Positions 1-10,989 of a stretch of DNA of 22,096 nt are shown piece after piece. The stretch is from positions 178,117-200,212 of the forward strand of contig PS015063.1 in NCBI GenBank assembly GCA_048213135.1. The letters run 5' to 3'. The stretch is from Reclinomonas americana ATCC 50394 (Eukaryota > Jakobida > Jakobea > Jakobida). Each line of letters opens with the position of its first letter. Within the stretch, counting starts at the first letter, position 1. Position numbers and translations under genes: made by a program. Below the pieces are notes generated by a model that saw only the letters and a program-made list of their open reading frames with translations, was not told where the DNA came from and ran no database searches.

Positions 1-766
1 CAGGAGTTAGCAGGTCAAGCGGCTATGGGGTGGGGAATACAGATAGGAGGGCGACACGGAGATGCATGCCACCCTCTTCCACTCCACTCTCTCACTCACT
101 GACTGTGTGCGGCAGAACGTGTGCGTGAGAATGAGTGCGTGAGAGAGAAGAACGAGTAAGAGGACGAGAGAGCGTGAGTGAGAGAGAGAAATTGAGGTGA
201 GTATCACACGTACCTTCCTCTCTCTCTCTCTCTCTCTCTCTCTGCACACACACAGAGGAATCACGAGTGCAATACAGTGGAACTCGAAAGAAAGGCAGAG
301 TGATTTCTGCGTGTGCGCGCTGCGGCAAGAGGAACAAGACGGGCTCCATTCTCGTACTATGTATCTGTGCACGCGTATTTGCACGAGTGCGTGCGTGCGT
401 GCGTGTGTGTGCGTGTGTGTGTGTGTGTGTGTGTGCGTGTGTGTGTGAGAGAGAGTGTGTGTGTTTGAGAAACAAGAAAGACCCCCACTTCTCACGAACC
501 CGGCGAGAGAAGAGGCGGGAGAATAAAAGAATCTGCAGAAAGTAACGAACGACGAGGGCCGCACCGAAGATGTCGTCATGCAAGAGGCCTCGAGAGCAAA
601 TCTGTTATTGTGTCTTTTTGGACAAATCTTGTCACGCGTCGTCGGGTCTGTCACGAGTTGTCAAGTTGCAGGATGCGAGCTTGAGCTTCCATTCTGAAGA
701 GACATTCATATGGCTCGTGCTGTCCAATGACGTGCTACAATCAAACATTCACTAAAAAATGCTGCC
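1..766. other. Intergenic flank with CT and GT microsatellites
   Basis: No gene is supported here. Long open frames exist on both strands, but they are translations of simple repeats: a CT run at about 217-243 and a GT/GCGT run at about 388-448. The remaining sequence shows no exon-like composition, splice pairs or recognisable protein. It is probably the upstream region of the gene that follows, or the end of a neighbour outside the window. Confidence 0.6.
388..448. repeat. GT/GCGT microsatellite
   Basis: Alternating purine-pyrimidine run of GCGT units passing into pure GT. A CT dinucleotide run lies upstream at about 217-243. Alternating GT tracts can adopt Z-DNA; whether this one does so is unknown. 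Confidence 0.9.
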
Positions 767-2895
767 ATGTCTTCCAAAAGCCAGGTCTACATAACAAACA
801 AGACAAATCCTGTCGACGTACAGTAAAGCCCCCCACCACCATCCCCCCTCCCACTTCCGCCACTTCCATCCCCCAGCCCCCCTTCCTCTACCCACCACCA
901 CCACCTCCATTATTTTTATCCCGATTTCCGCGCTCAAATCACCAGCGAACGTGGCAACTGAAAAACGAATTTTAACCGTACGTTTTCTCAATTACAGTTT
1001 TCAGCATTTTGCGAGAAAAGACAAGCCGCCATCTCGCTTTTCGTTAGTCGCCGACGCAGTCACACGCACAACACATCTCCCCATTCATCACGACGTCGAC
1101 TCCACGGCGCCAGTCCCCTTGCAAGACTCCGCGACAACAACAACAACAACAACAGCAGCTGAATCCTTTGCCTCCAGTAACCCCGCGCAAGCCACCAACC
1201 GCCAGTCCGCGCAAGCCCGCCAACACAGGCGCATCCCCGCGGCGCATGGTGAGTCACTGATGAGAGAGAGAGGGAGGGATCCGGAAACGAAGAGTTGACA
1301 CTGACTTTTTTTTTGTGTGGTTTGATTGGTTGGTTACAGCCGCAAGAAGTTGGCAATCGACGCCCCTCAGCGTCGCTTTTTCGTGGCGCCGCTGATGTTG
1401 CTCGCGGATCGGCGTACTCGCGCGCTGTGGACTCGTCGCCGCCGGACGGACGGCTCGCGCAGAACCAGCAAACGATTCGCCAGTTGACGACACCGCCGCC
1501 TCCGCCTCCGCCGCCTTCCAAGAGCACAGTGGTGCCTTTGCCTGCACTGGGCGGCGGAAGTGCTGCTGCTGCTGCTCCTCCTCCTCCGCCTCCGCCGGCT
1601 GCGCATGATCACCCGCCAGTGCGTCCTTCGTCGCGTTTGGCCGTCGGGAGTGGAGGACACTTGGGCTCGGCGTCGCTCGACGAGCAGATCCTGCAGCGAC
1701 TGTTGCAGGAGCCCAAGTATGCGCCTCTGCGTGATGCAGGCAGTGCTTCTGCGAATGGCGACAACTCGTTTTCGTCGTCGGCGGCGATGCAGACGTTGCA
1801 GAAGCGTATCTCGGCGGCGACATTGTTCCGAGCCATGGACGAGGCGCGCTCTCGCGAGTCGACTTCAACGACAACGACGACGACGACGACGTCGACAACA
1901 GCAGCTGCTGTGAGCAAACTGGTGGCTGGTACACTGGGGGCGGGCGTTGCGCGGAATCGGGAGGCGCAGTTGGAAGACGGACTGCGCTCGCTGATGGACG
2001 CGGGTGTCACACTGGCCCGCAACCCCCTTGTCAACCACTCGCGTGTCGAACCGCTGCCTATCGGCGGCGGCATTGTCAGCAGCCTCTCGTCGTCTCCCAA
2101 CCACTCACCCGCGACCTCGCCGAGAAGGAAGAGCGGCGGCGGCGGTGCCGGTGCTTTGCCTCCTGTTGCGCCTCCCAATCGCCCACACAACGCCAAGGAC
2201 ACGCTGCTGCTGCTGCCGGATGAGAGGTGAGAATTGATTGGGAGAAGACTCTCTTCTTCCACCACTGCTGCTCACTTCTCTCTCCCAGGAAACCGACTGC
2301 CGCACTGCCGACAAAGCGCGATCCATTGTGCTCGATTGGCGCAACTCTGGCCGCCTGCGAGGGCGTCTCGGCACCGGTGTCGCGCTGCCACTCGCCCGAG
2401 TCGGAGGCGGCGGTGACCGACAGCTCGGATGCACCGCACAAGCACGCGGCTTTTGACGACTTTGATGCGCACACCGCCACCGCGATGGACAATGGCAGTG
2501 CACCGCCGACGCACCGCTCGCTGATGCAAGACGCGGACGCCGCGGTTGCCGCGGCCGTGGCGGCCGCCTCGGCGCTCTTTGATGGACCGAGCGCGGTGCA
2601 GAATGCGCTCATTCAGGCGGCGCGCAAGGCCGACGGCGGCGGCGACGACTCGCGCCGCAAGAGCGTGGTGGCCTCGGACTACTTCAAGCAGCTGGACGAG
2701 AAGCGCGAGCAGGAGCGCATGGCCAAGGCACAGCTCAACATGCGGCTGCGTCAGCGACGCGAGAGCATCACGGCGGACGCGTATGGCGCCATGCCGTCGC
2801 CGCGCACGCCGCGCGACAGCAAGCCACCGGTGCCTCTGCTGCAGCGTGCGGCCGCCGGCACGGGGTCGAAGAGGAGTGTGAAGAGGGAGAGCTGA
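767..2895 (+). CDS. Unrecognised disordered proline/serine-rich protein, 3-4 exons
   Basis: Model: exons 1048-1248, 1340-2226 and 2289-2895 (stop TGA). Introns begin GTGAGT and GTGAGA and end ACAG and CCCAG; phases match (0 and 2). The frame is open from 1048 and joins an acceptor (TTAG at 1045-1047 or GCAG at 1057-1059) to an upstream start. A candidate first exon is 767-817 (ATG at 767, starting MSSKSQ, phase-0 donor GTACAG), which is tentative. The protein is about 565-580 residues, with no family recognised. It has a Gln run, three or more SPRK/TPRK/SPRR-type proline-directed phosphosite motifs near the N terminus, two runs of seven or eight prolines (possible SH3, WW or profilin ligands), a Thr run, Ala/Gly-rich stretches and more SP/TP sites near the C terminus. 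The best helical segment is near the C terminus (motif YFKQLDEKREQERMAKAQL), charged and coiled-coil-like. The ATG at 1246-1248 directly abuts the first GTGAGT donor and could be an alternative start. Confidence 0.6.
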
Positions 2896-3580
2896 GGGGA
2901 GGGAAGAGAAAAGGGAAAGGGAAGGGAGTGGTGTAATGAAGATGTTTTCTTGACGGAGGTGGAATGGCTCATAAAAAACAAAACACTTTTGGAGCTCCGA
3001 TCGCAACCTGCTGCTGCCTCAAGATTGGTGTCTGTGTTGATGTTTTGTATACGGGAACTTGGTCATCAAGACAACTGTTGTTTGTTGGTGAATGATTTGT
3101 TATTGTTGTTCACCACATTCCAATATATAATGCGACAACAACAAACACACTTCATTCATGATCACCACATTCCAATAATGCGATAAACGCCCACAAATCC
3201 CTTGCCGACGATGACCATTGGCACACCAACAATATACAAACACATAATTACTTCTCCAACAGTCATCTTCCCATCGCCCACAAATCCCGATCAGCGATGT
3301 CGACGCGAATCCGAACAAAACTGACTGCGTAGAAATTCGGCAATTCCCCTGTCGCTGCAAGGCCGGATCAGCTCTCTTTGCATTCAGGCTTCGCGTGATC
3401 CATGCGTTTCGCCTTCAAGGAGACAACTTCATTCGAACAGAAAGCCAATGTGTCCTCCACCACGTGTCCCACAGCATCCTCTCACCCGCGCTCGTTATCC
3501 CCGCACATACACACACACATCTCGGCCTTTTCGTGTGTGTTTGTGCCTCTATATTCCCGTTTGTGTTATCCGCCACCACC
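2896..3580. other. Intergenic region between the proline-rich gene and the SPX gene
   Basis: The region is richer in A+T than its flanks and has no supported exon. It holds two short direct-repeat pairs (3111-3288, listed separately) and a CA-rich stretch about 60-90 bp before the SPX start codon. It presumably contains the 3' end of the upstream gene and the promoter of the SPX gene. No clear polyadenylation hexamer or TATA box is visible. Confidence 0.5.
3111..3288. repeat. Two interleaved short direct repeats
   Basis: CACCACATTCCAATA occurs at 3111 and again at 3163, each followed closely by ATAATGCGA-like sequence. CGCCCACAAATCCC occurs at 3188-3201 and 3275-3288. These are spaced direct repeats in the intergenic region upstream of the SPX gene. 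They could be protein-binding sites or relics of a local duplication; nothing in the sequence decides between these. Confidence 0.6.
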
Positions 3581-6072
<2,492 letters not shown>

Positions 6073-6503
6073 NNNNNNNNNNNNNNNNNNNNNNNNNNNN
6101 NNNNNNNNNNNNNNNNNNNNNNNNNNNNNNNNNNNNNNNNNNNNNNNNNNNNNNNNNNNNNNNNNNNNNNNNNNNNNNNNNNNNNNNNNNNNNNNNNNNN
6201 NNNNNNNNNNNNNNNNNNNNNNNNNNNNNNNNNNNNNNNNNNNNNNNNNNNNNNNNNNNNNNNNNNNNNNNNNNNNNNNNNNNNNNNNNNNNNNNNNNNN
6301 NNNNNNNNNNNNNNNNNNNNNNNNNNNNNNNNNNNNNNNNNNNNNNNNNNNNNNNNNNNNNNNNNNNNNNNNNNNNNNNNNNNNNNNNNNNNNNNNNNNN
6401 NNNNNNNNNNNNNNNNNNNNNNNNNNNNNNNNNNNNNNNNNNNNNNNNNNNNNNNNNNNNNNNNNNNNNNNNNNNNNNNNNNNNNNNNNNNNNNNNNNNN
6501 NNN
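6073..6503. other. Assembly gap (431 N)
   Basis: Run of N between the third SPX exon and the pyrimidine-rich intron end that precedes the PSD exons. It should contain the end of the SPX module, the N-terminal part of the PSD core (including the catalytic Asp region, PADG in bacterial enzymes) and at least one intron start. Confidence 1.
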
Positions 6504-6649
6504 TCTTCTCCCCTTTCCCCTTCTCTCTCCCTTGTCCCCCCTTCTCTCTCCCTTCTCCTCCCTTCTCCTCCCTTGCCCCCTTCTCCTTTTCCCTTCCCCT
6601 TCCCCCTTTCTTCCCTCACATCCCCCTTTTCCTCACTTCCCCCTCTCAG

Positions 6650-7278
6650 CCCCCCGCGACACCGCCACCCGCCTTCTCGGCGCCCGCGCCCTCGCCGAAG
6701 GCAAGAAGCTCTTCCAAATCGTGCTCTACCTGGCCCCCGGCGACTACCACCGCATTCACTCACCATCCGACTGGCTGATTGAGAACCGCGTGCACTTCCC
6801 CGGCGCCCTGCTTCCCGTCAACCCGCCCTTTGTGGGCCTGGTGCCAAATGTGTTTTCGGTGAACGAGCGTGTGGCGCTCACTGGCCGCTGGGACCAGGGC
6901 TTCTTCTCGCTCACCGCCGTCGGCGCCTACAATGTCGGCTCCATTGTGCTCTCGTTTGACAAGGTGTGTGTGGGGGAGCATGTGATGAAGCACCACCATC
7001 CGTTCCGCTCTCCTTGTTCCTCACTGCCTGCGCACTCACAGGAAGTGGAGACCAACAAGAGCTGGCTGCAGCCGGGCAAGAAGGTGATGAATCCGTACGG
7101 ACCCGGCACCTCGTACGAGCGCAACTTCCCCACCGGTATCTCGGTGGAGAAGGGCGAGGACATTGCGCACTTCCGCCTGGGCTCGACGGTGGTCCTCGTG
7201 TTCGCCGCCGACGCCCGCACCGAGTTCGCCGTCAAGGTCGGCGACAAGGTGCGCATGGGCCAGCCGCTGCTGTGCTAA
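6650..7278 (+). CDS. Phosphatidylserine decarboxylase, C-terminal catalytic part (two exons)
   Basis: Exons 6650-6963 and 7042-7278 (stop TAA), separated by a 78-nt GT-AG intron in phase 0. The first exon follows a strong pyrimidine tract and CTCAG and starts in phase 1. Diagnostic PSD features in order: VLYLAPGDYHRIHSPSDW (conserved catalytic-His segment), HFPGALLPVNP, NERVALTGRWDQGFFS, VGAYNVGSI, then FRLGSTVVLVF near the C terminus. The LGST motif is the autoendoproteolysis site: family members cleave between Gly and Ser, and the Ser becomes the pyruvoyl cofactor that decarboxylates phosphatidylserine to phosphatidylethanolamine. The sequence resembles the mitochondrial PSD1/PISD type. The N-terminal third of the core, including the catalytic Asp, is not visible and must lie in the gap. 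No targeting peptide can be seen; the nearest upstream coding sequence is the SPX domain. PSD identity is near certain; membership in one gene with SPX is inferred. Confidence 0.93.
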
Positions 7279-7597
7279 TCCGTGCTTGTTCATTTGCGTA
7301 TGTATAAGAGTGTTGTTTGCGTTTGTTCCTTTTATATAATGGCCGAGCTCTGTGTGTGTGTGTGTGTGTGTTTTCTCTTTCTAAAAAGTTGTTTGCATTA
7401 AGTGTTGTGTCAGTCGGCAATGAAAATTTGTGCCGATCTGCCCGCATCGGAAAAACTGCCATAGTTGTTCTTTCTTTTTGCAGAATTTTTGCGAGGATCT
7501 CGGTCAAGTTGTCTGCGCCAAGCACGCGCACGCACGCTCACTCTTCCACCCTCTTTCGCTGCTTGGTTTTCTCTCTCCCGTGTCTTTTGTGTGTGGC
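7279..7597. other. Short intergenic region with GT repeat
   Basis: Only 319 nt separate the PSD stop codon from the next start codon. The stretch holds a GT run at about 7350-7370 and A+T-richer sequence after it. No canonical AATAAA is visible (TATATAATGG at about 7332 is the nearest A+T-rich element). It must contain both a 3' end and a promoter, indicating compact gene spacing. Confidence 0.5.
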
Positions 7598-10533
7598 ATG
7601 AGTTACTTGCCGAACCCGCTTTATGCTGGCGCCGGCTTTCACGTGGAGGACTCGGGTGTGTTGCACGAGGTGTTTGGCCTGATTGCCGCAGGTCAGTGTG
7701 CACGCTCCCCTCGGTACGAGGGAGGAGAAGCGCTCACTCGCGTGGGCACACAGAGGGCGCGTCGGAGGAGACGCTGGAATACGTACGACGATTCTCGTTG
7801 CTGAAAATCGCCACCGAGTGGCTGTGGCCGGCCATCGACACGCTGTACAGACCAACGTCGGCCGTCACCACCACCACTAGTAGCAGTACGACGACAACGA
7901 CCACGAGTCTGTCCCAGCGCAATCGTGGATCATTGTCGTCGCGTGTTCCTCCGTCGTCATCCCGCAGTCTGTCGACGCGGCTGGTCGGCTTGTCGCCGCC
8001 GACACTGGAGGTGAAGGACTCGCAGCGAGCTGGCGTCGTGGAAAGTGTGGCGGCCATCTTGCGTGCCTTTTGCGCAGTTGCGTGAGTGTGGGTGACACGG
8101 TCGGAAAATGAGTGTGTGGGGAAGAATAATTGCTAACAGCGAACGACGACGACGTGTGTCGACTTGTCCCTGTTTGTGCAGATTCTGGAAAACCCTTCAG
8201 CTGACGACCTTGCCGGCCAAGTGTTGCAGATGTTTACGCCACCCAACACCACCATTCCGCGTCTGTGGCCGCTGTTGCACTCGTTGCGTCTTTGTTTCAT
8301 CCCCCGTTTTTTCTGGGTTTCTGACGAACACGTGACAGACGGCATGCGAGTGTCGATCGACACGCCGCCTTTCGCCTGCTCGGTCTGCTGTGCATCAAGC
8401 ACTCGACACTGGCGGCCGAATGCACGCTCGAGGGCCTGCTCGTGCGCTGCGGGCTGGATGTGCACTTGGCGCGCGCCGAGACTCGCACCGCGGCTTTCAC
8501 GTTTGCACTGCTGCGGGAACTGATTGACCTCGGCTGTGACCGACTTGTGCACCTGTTCTTGCCGGCACTGCGGGAGGCCGCAGTGGAGCTCAACACGTGC
8601 ACCGCCGCCGACGCCGGTCGCGCACAGTCGAACAATTCGCTGGCCAATTTGGAGCCGGAGTGGAGTTTGCACGTGCGCGAGGCCGCCAAGCTGCTGCTGT
8701 TGCATATTGTGGAGCAACGTGATGAGACGAGTGAGGTGGGTAATGGGGGAAAGGGTAATAGGGAAAGGGATATGAGGGTAGTGAGGGAAAGGGATATGAG
8801 GGAAAGGGTAGTGAGGGGACGGATAGTGAGGGAAAGGGAATGAGGGAAAGGGTAGTGAGGGAAAGGGAATGAGGGAAAGGGTAGTGAGGGAAAGGGTAGT
8901 GAGGGAGAAGGGAATGAGGGACAGGAGATCAGGGGAGGGAAATCGAGAAAGAATACGATTGCAGGGGATGGGAAGATGCAGAAATTGGGCTAATAAGTGG
9001 GACGATGGAAGAAGAAAAGATTGCAATGAGTGAAGAGCTGGGAAGGATGAATATGGGAAGGAAGAGAAGAGGTGCTGAATGGAGACGGAAAGAAGACAGT
9101 GAGATAGGGATGGGCTTGAGAAAGGAAACGACGAGAGGAAGATGATGGAACGGGAATCGAGGAGAGGGGAAGCAAGAAAGATGATTGCAGATCAGAAGAG
9201 AAAACCGAGGGCGACAGGAGGGATGGAAGAGGGAAGATTGAGATGCGCTAAGACAGGGGATCAGTGAAGAACGAGAAGAGGATGGAGGCGGAAGCAACGG
9301 GGCAATGAGTGAAAGAAGAAAATTTGGAGAAGGACTTGTGAGGGAGGGAAGGTTGAGATGAATGGACAGGAAATCATTGAAGAACGAGAAGAACATGGAG
9401 GGGTAAGCAAGGGGACGTGAGAAGAATGAGGCACATGAATGAGAGACATTGCCGCACATGGATAAGATGAATTCAACGTCTTCTGCTCTTCTGCTCTTCT
9501 TACAACCACCGTCATCTCATTCTCAATCCTCTTCCTCTTTCCCCGTTCTACAGTCCACCCGCAAGGATTTCCTGCTGGAGTTGGCGATGCAGTTCCCGAT
9601 GGTCGCTGTCGCAGACTCCATGCATGAATTGCGCCTGTCTCTCGGGACTGGTGAGCGCAGATTGAAGGCGACAGTGCTGTTGCTGGCGACTCACCGTGCG
9701 CTCTGCTGCAGGCTCAAGTTCAAATACCACGGAATGGGACGAGTTCATGTCACTGGTGACGATGGTGAGTCCTCTTTACTGCCCTCACCCTTCCCTCCCT
9801 CCTGTCCTCTNNNNNNNNNNNNNNNNNNNNTCGCCCTTCTCTCCCTCCCTGTCCTTACCCTTCTCTCCTCTCCCTGTCCTCGCCCTTCCTCCTCCCTCCC
9901 TGTCCTCGCCCTTCCCTCCCTCCCTGTCTTCGCCCTTCCCTCCCTCCCTGTCCTCACCCTTCCCACAGGCCCTCCGAAGCACCCCACCTCACCACTACGA
10001 AATGTGCTCCATCGAAGACCACTTACCGGGCTTTTACCGCGCACTCGACGCCATTTGCCAGGGATACTCGCTCCTTCTCCACGTGAGTGCGAAAAGGCAC
10101 GAAAAGAGAATTGAGTAGCGACACTGACGTCGTCACCATTCCCGAATAGCGCATGGACCTCGTCAGTGCCGACTGCCCGCTGGCCATCTCGGCCGACGCC
10201 TACCTCATGCCGCTGCTCACCGAACTGTTCCTGTATCGCGTTTGTGGCAGCACAAGCGAGTTGCGTCAACGTGTACTGTCGATCTTTGCTTCCTCTCCCA
10301 TCGCTCACCATCTTCGCAGTGCCCACACGCCCGACGCACTGCAATTTTTCGGCTTGCACACCTTTATCGCCGTCACCTCTCTCCTCATGCGCGTGTACGG
10401 CAACGGAGGCGGGCGGCGTGACATGTCACGACACTTGGAATCACTGTTGCAAAAGGTCAAGGACAACAAGTTTGGTCGGCGAGGTTCCGACCGGCGAAGC
10501 CGGCGACGCGGCTGTCGGTGCGAGATCGTGTAA
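7598..10533 (+). CDS. Helical-repeat-like protein of 520 residues with CAAX-like C terminus
   Basis: Eight exons: 7598-7691, 7754-8076, 8182-8282, 8339-8735, 9554-9650, 9712-9764, 9969-10082 and 10150-10533 (stop TAA). All junction phases match and the total is 521 codons. The start is the first in-frame ATG (MSYLPNPLYAG) before a GTCAGT donor. No catalytic motif is seen. The protein is mostly amphipathic Leu/Ala-rich helices in pairs (for example RHAAFRLLGLLCIKHS, AFTFALLRELIDLGCDR, LHVREAAKLLLLHIVEQ), as in HEAT/ARM-type scaffolds. A Thr/Ser-rich linker lies near residues 70-105. A resemblance to the N-terminal HEAT region of tuberin (TSC2) occurred to me, but it is weak and the length does not fit a full tuberin. 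The C terminus is a basic cluster (RRGSDRRSRRRG) followed by CRCEIV. The last four residues fit a CAAX prenylation box, suggesting membrane tethering. Exons 3 and 4 need donors reading GTTGCG. Confidence 0.7.
8745..8940. repeat. Purine-rich minisatellite (GGGAAAGGGTAGTGA type) in intron 4
   Basis: Degenerate array of GTGAGGGAAAGGGTA / ATGAGGGAAAGG words in the 818-nt intron 8736-9553. The rest of this intron, to about 9440, is also GA-rich on the sense strand, unlike the other long introns in the window, which are CT-rich in sense. Confidence 0.9.
9778..9968. repeat. Pyrimidine repeat with 20-N gap in intron 6
   Basis: Repeats of CCCTCCCTGTCCTCGCCCTT-like units fill intron 9765-9968. A 20-N gap (9811-9830) sits inside the array, as expected when short reads cannot resolve it. 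The intron ends CCCACAG. Confidence 0.9.
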
Positions 10534-10989
10534 CCAGGATGGGTTTGCGCGCGCACCACTCGCAGCAGCAGCAGTAGCAGTAGTAGTAATACGTATTTGA
10601 ATAGTAAAAAACATAAACATGCATGTGCAGACAAGAAAGTACACAAAGGGTGGGAAAATTGGTTATACTACTACTGGCGAAACAGAGATTTGCTTAAACA
10701 TGGGAGAGTTGTGGAAATAAAGAACACAAACACACACACACACGACATGCGAGGGCCACAACGTCTTCCGTTGCCCTCCATGCGCGTGGTGGCGGTGATG
10801 GCGCAAGAAAACAGAGAATAGAGAGGGGCAGCTCAAGGCCAAGGACATTCCCGAGGCCGTGAAGAAGCCGCTGTTTGAGACAAAAAGAGAGGAGGGGCGA
10901 AGTGGAAGAGCATGGATTTGCTGAAGGAGCGCGAGGCCCCATTCACCTCGCATGGACGGGACGAGACGAGTGCAGACAAGAAAAGCGTG
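10534..10989. other. Convergent 3' region between the helical-repeat gene and the Dbf4-like gene
   Basis: About 456 nt between two stop codons pointing at each other. It holds a CAG/AGT trinucleotide run just after the + stop (10560-10590), an AATAAA on the + strand (10716-10721), and a short CA run (10727-10743). No good polyadenylation hexamer is seen on the - strand, so the two transcripts may overlap at their 3' ends. Confidence 0.6.
10716..10721 (+). terminator. Putative polyadenylation signal AATAAA
   Basis: Canonical AATAAA hexamer 183 nt after the + strand stop at 10533, followed within 30 nt by CA-rich sequence. It is the best candidate 3'-end signal for the helical-repeat gene. A second AATAAA on the + strand near 11055 falls inside an intron of the opposite gene. 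Confidence 0.45.

Noticed and set aside
7-654. 215-codon - strand open frame with HTHTHT and RERERE runs
   Set aside because: It is driven by GT and CT microsatellites; the remainder has no exon-like features.
1246-1248. Single-codon first coding exon (ATG directly before GTGAGT)
   Set aside because: The same frame is open upstream to 1048 and encodes SPRK/TPRK/SPRR motifs like those downstream, so translation more likely starts further upstream; kept only as an alternative.
7598-10533. Naming the helical-repeat protein tuberin (TSC2)
   Set aside because: The similarity I perceive to the tuberin N-terminal HEAT region is only in helix pattern and a few hydrophobic positions. The protein is about 520 residues and has no RapGAP domain, so no gene symbol is justified.
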